This document shows positions 63,055-64,000 of a DNA stretch of 64,000 nucleotides, piece after piece (position 1 is the stretch's first letter; each line of letters starts with the position of its first letter). Both the position numbers and the translations under genes were made by a program. The stretch spans positions 1,550,001 to 1,614,000 of the forward strand of contig CAVZIJ010000003.1 in NCBI GenBank assembly GCA_963775335.1. Direction: 5' to 3'. Under the pieces are notes generated by a model, which worked only from the letters and a program-made list of their open reading frames with translations, was not told the DNA's origin and did not search any database. This stretch comes from CAVQCX01 sp963775335. Its GTDB lineage: Bacteria > Pseudomonadota > Gammaproteobacteria > Chromatiales > Chromatiaceae.

Positions 63055-63154
63055 ACGTACTGATTTTTACAGCTTTGCTGTGAATGTTGTTCAGTACACT
63101 CCTCCATCCTCCTTTGGTGGTTCGGCGCGGCACCCCCTGCCGCGCCATTTTTTT
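63055..63154 (+). ncRNA. candidate small RNA with anti-Shine-Dalgarno motifs
   Basis: About 100 nt between a promoter-like sequence and a strong intrinsic terminator. The 5' part can form a stem-loop: TACTGA (63059-63064) pairs with TCAGTA (63091-63096), and inside it ACAGC/GCTGT closes on TTT. The middle is unpaired and carries CTCCTCC and ATCCTCC (63100-63112), each complementary to the Shine-Dalgarno sequence. The end is the terminator hairpin. No reading frame with ribosome site exists. This is the standard layout of a trans-acting small RNA. I do not recognise a known family. Confidence 0.55.
63124..63154 (+). terminator. rho-independent terminator
   Basis: GGCGCGGCA (63124-63132) pairs perfectly with TGCCGCGCC (63138-63146) over a CCCCC loop, followed by A and seven T. 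The U-tract exists only for plus-strand transcription, so it ends the candidate small RNA rather than the queA-tgt transcript. Confidence 0.9.
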
Positions 63155-63394
63155 GCCCCGATGCCAGCCGGCCCGCGTACCGTCGGAAGGGGTCGACGCC
63201 CTGGGGCCCAACCCCGCGCCAGAGCAAGAGCGAACGCCAGGTCGCAACCGTTGCGCACAAGCGCCACAGCGCAAGCAGGCACCCACTCCCCGCTCCTTGT
63301 CCGCGGCCTTTCGCCTCGTCTTTGGGCGGTCTGGCGTTTCGGCGCCTATGCCCATCGCGAGCTGGAGCTCGCTCCTACCATTCCCGCCTGGTAT
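63155..63394. other. remaining queA-tgt spacer
   Basis: No gene recognised. A REP-like palindrome lies at 63355-63378. The queA-tgt spacer is 380 bp in total, much longer than usual for these two genes, because of the candidate small RNA and the REP. Confidence 0.4.
63355..63378. repeat. single REP-like palindrome
   Basis: TCGCGAGCTGGAGC followed by TCGCTCCTAC, identical in my reading to the copy at 36673-36696. It lies 17 bp beyond the 3' end of queA. Confidence 0.75.
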
Positions 63395-64000
63395 CTACCC
63401 CGTTCGCGTCACGAACATCGCATCCCCATAACTGAAAAACCGATAGTGCGCGCTAACCGCATGGCGATAGGCCGCCATGACTGGCTGGTACCCGGCGAAT
63501 GCACAGACGAGCATCAGCAAGGTCGACTCCGGCAGGTGGAAGTTGGTGATCAGCGCGTCGACCACCCGGAGCTCGTATCCCGGGCGAATGAAGAGCCGCG
63601 TGTCGCCCTGGAACGGCACCAACCGGCCGGACGCCGCCGCGCTCTCCAGGCTACGGACCGCCGTCGTGCCCACCGCCACGACCCGGGCGCCCCGCGCGCG
63701 CGTCGCCTCCACCGCCGCACACACCGCCGCATCGACCTCCAGGTATTCGGCGTGCATCACGTGGTCCTCGAGCCGCTCGGTGCGTACCGGCTGGAAGGTC
63801 CCTGCCCCCACATGCAGGGTGACCCGGACCATCTCCACGCCCGCGGCGGCGAGCCTTCTCAGCATCGACTCATCGAAGTGCAGCCCTGCCGTGGGTGCGG
63901 CCACCGCGCCGGGGCGGCGGGCATAAACGGTCTGGTAGCGCTCCAGGTCGGCCGGCTCGTCCGCGCGCTCGATATAAGGGGGCAACGGCATGTGCCCCAC
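63395..64000 (-). CDS. queA: S-adenosylmethionine:tRNA ribosyltransferase-isomerase (partial)
   Basis: Adds the epoxycyclopentanediol moiety from SAM to preQ1-tRNA. Only the C-terminal ~201 residues are in the window; the start lies beyond the right edge. Typical segments are GHMPLPPYIER, VYARRPGAVAAPTAGLHFDE, VTLHVGAGTFQPVR, ALITNFHLPESTLLMLVCAFAG and FFSYGDAMFV. It is in the same direction as tgt and feeds the same queuosine pathway. Confidence 0.96.
   Translation of the reverse strand: MGHMPLPPYIERADEPADLERYQTVYARRPGAVAAPTAGLHFDESMLRRLAAAGVEMVRVTLHVGAGTFQPVRTERLEDHVMHAEYLEVDAAVCAAVEATRARGARVVAVGTTAVRSLESAAASGRLVPFQGDTRLFIRPGYELRVVDALITNFHLPESTLLMLVCAFAGYQPVMAAYRHAVSAHYRFFSYGDAMFVTRTG

Overview
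This 64 kb window comes from a GC-rich gammaproteobacterium. The housekeeping gene neighbourhoods are characteristic of that class: guaA-guaB-xseA, der-bamB-yfgM-hisS-rodZ-pilW-rlmN, iscRSUA-hscBA-fdx-iscX, and queA-tgt-yajC-secDF. A quinol-type nitric oxide reductase with an FNR/Dnr-like promoter and a DsrC-like sulfur protein suggest a Chromatiales-like sulfur-metabolising, NO-reducing bacterium. That is inference; no rRNA is present to place it.

Layout. Positions 1-9000 are an eroded accessory stretch. It holds an IS21 deletion derivative (1-344), a DsrC-like gene without redox cysteines cut by an intact IS4-family element with an 8-bp target duplication (616-2914), ptsP (2931-5282), a chimeric hemerythrin/NnrS remnant, a DUF488 gene, a TetR remnant, and qNor (norB) on the minus strand. 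Positions 9036-21768 are a roughly 12.7 kb integrative element between two copies of a 19-bp sequence, the right copy being the 3' end of tRNA-Ser(CGA). It encodes a P4-type integrase, AlpA, a HEAGH metalloprotease-like protein, a P4-type primase/helicase, a ParA module with palindromic sites, a DUF5681 protein, a J-domain/formylglycine-generating-enzyme-fold fusion, DUF6717 and several unknowns. Its module set resembles a phage satellite or P4-like island.

Positions 21750-23320 hold the intact tRNA-Ser(CGA) gene. Nine tandem 164-166 bp units precede it on its own strand, each containing a broken copy of the tRNA's 5' half and anticodon arm with a structured element of about 70 bp inserted in the anticodon loop. 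A related 74-bp element interrupts a tRNA T-loop-like sequence at 9055-9128, at the same TCGA motif.

From 23.5 kb to the right edge the window is mostly conserved core: mltF, a cytochrome b, tadA, guaA, guaB, xseA (apparently frameshifted at its 5' end), a four-gene operon linking two cyclic-nucleotide-binding domains with an RND exporter, the der-to-rlmN cluster, relA, DUF1015, htpX, an orphan ParA, the isc operon with a recognisable IscR-controlled promoter, cysE, trmJ, suhB, secFD-yajC, tgt and partial queA. Between tgt and queA lies a candidate small RNA with a strong intrinsic terminator and exposed CCUCC (anti-Shine-Dalgarno) motifs. REP-like palindromes occur at three places, one of which supplies the der stop codon.
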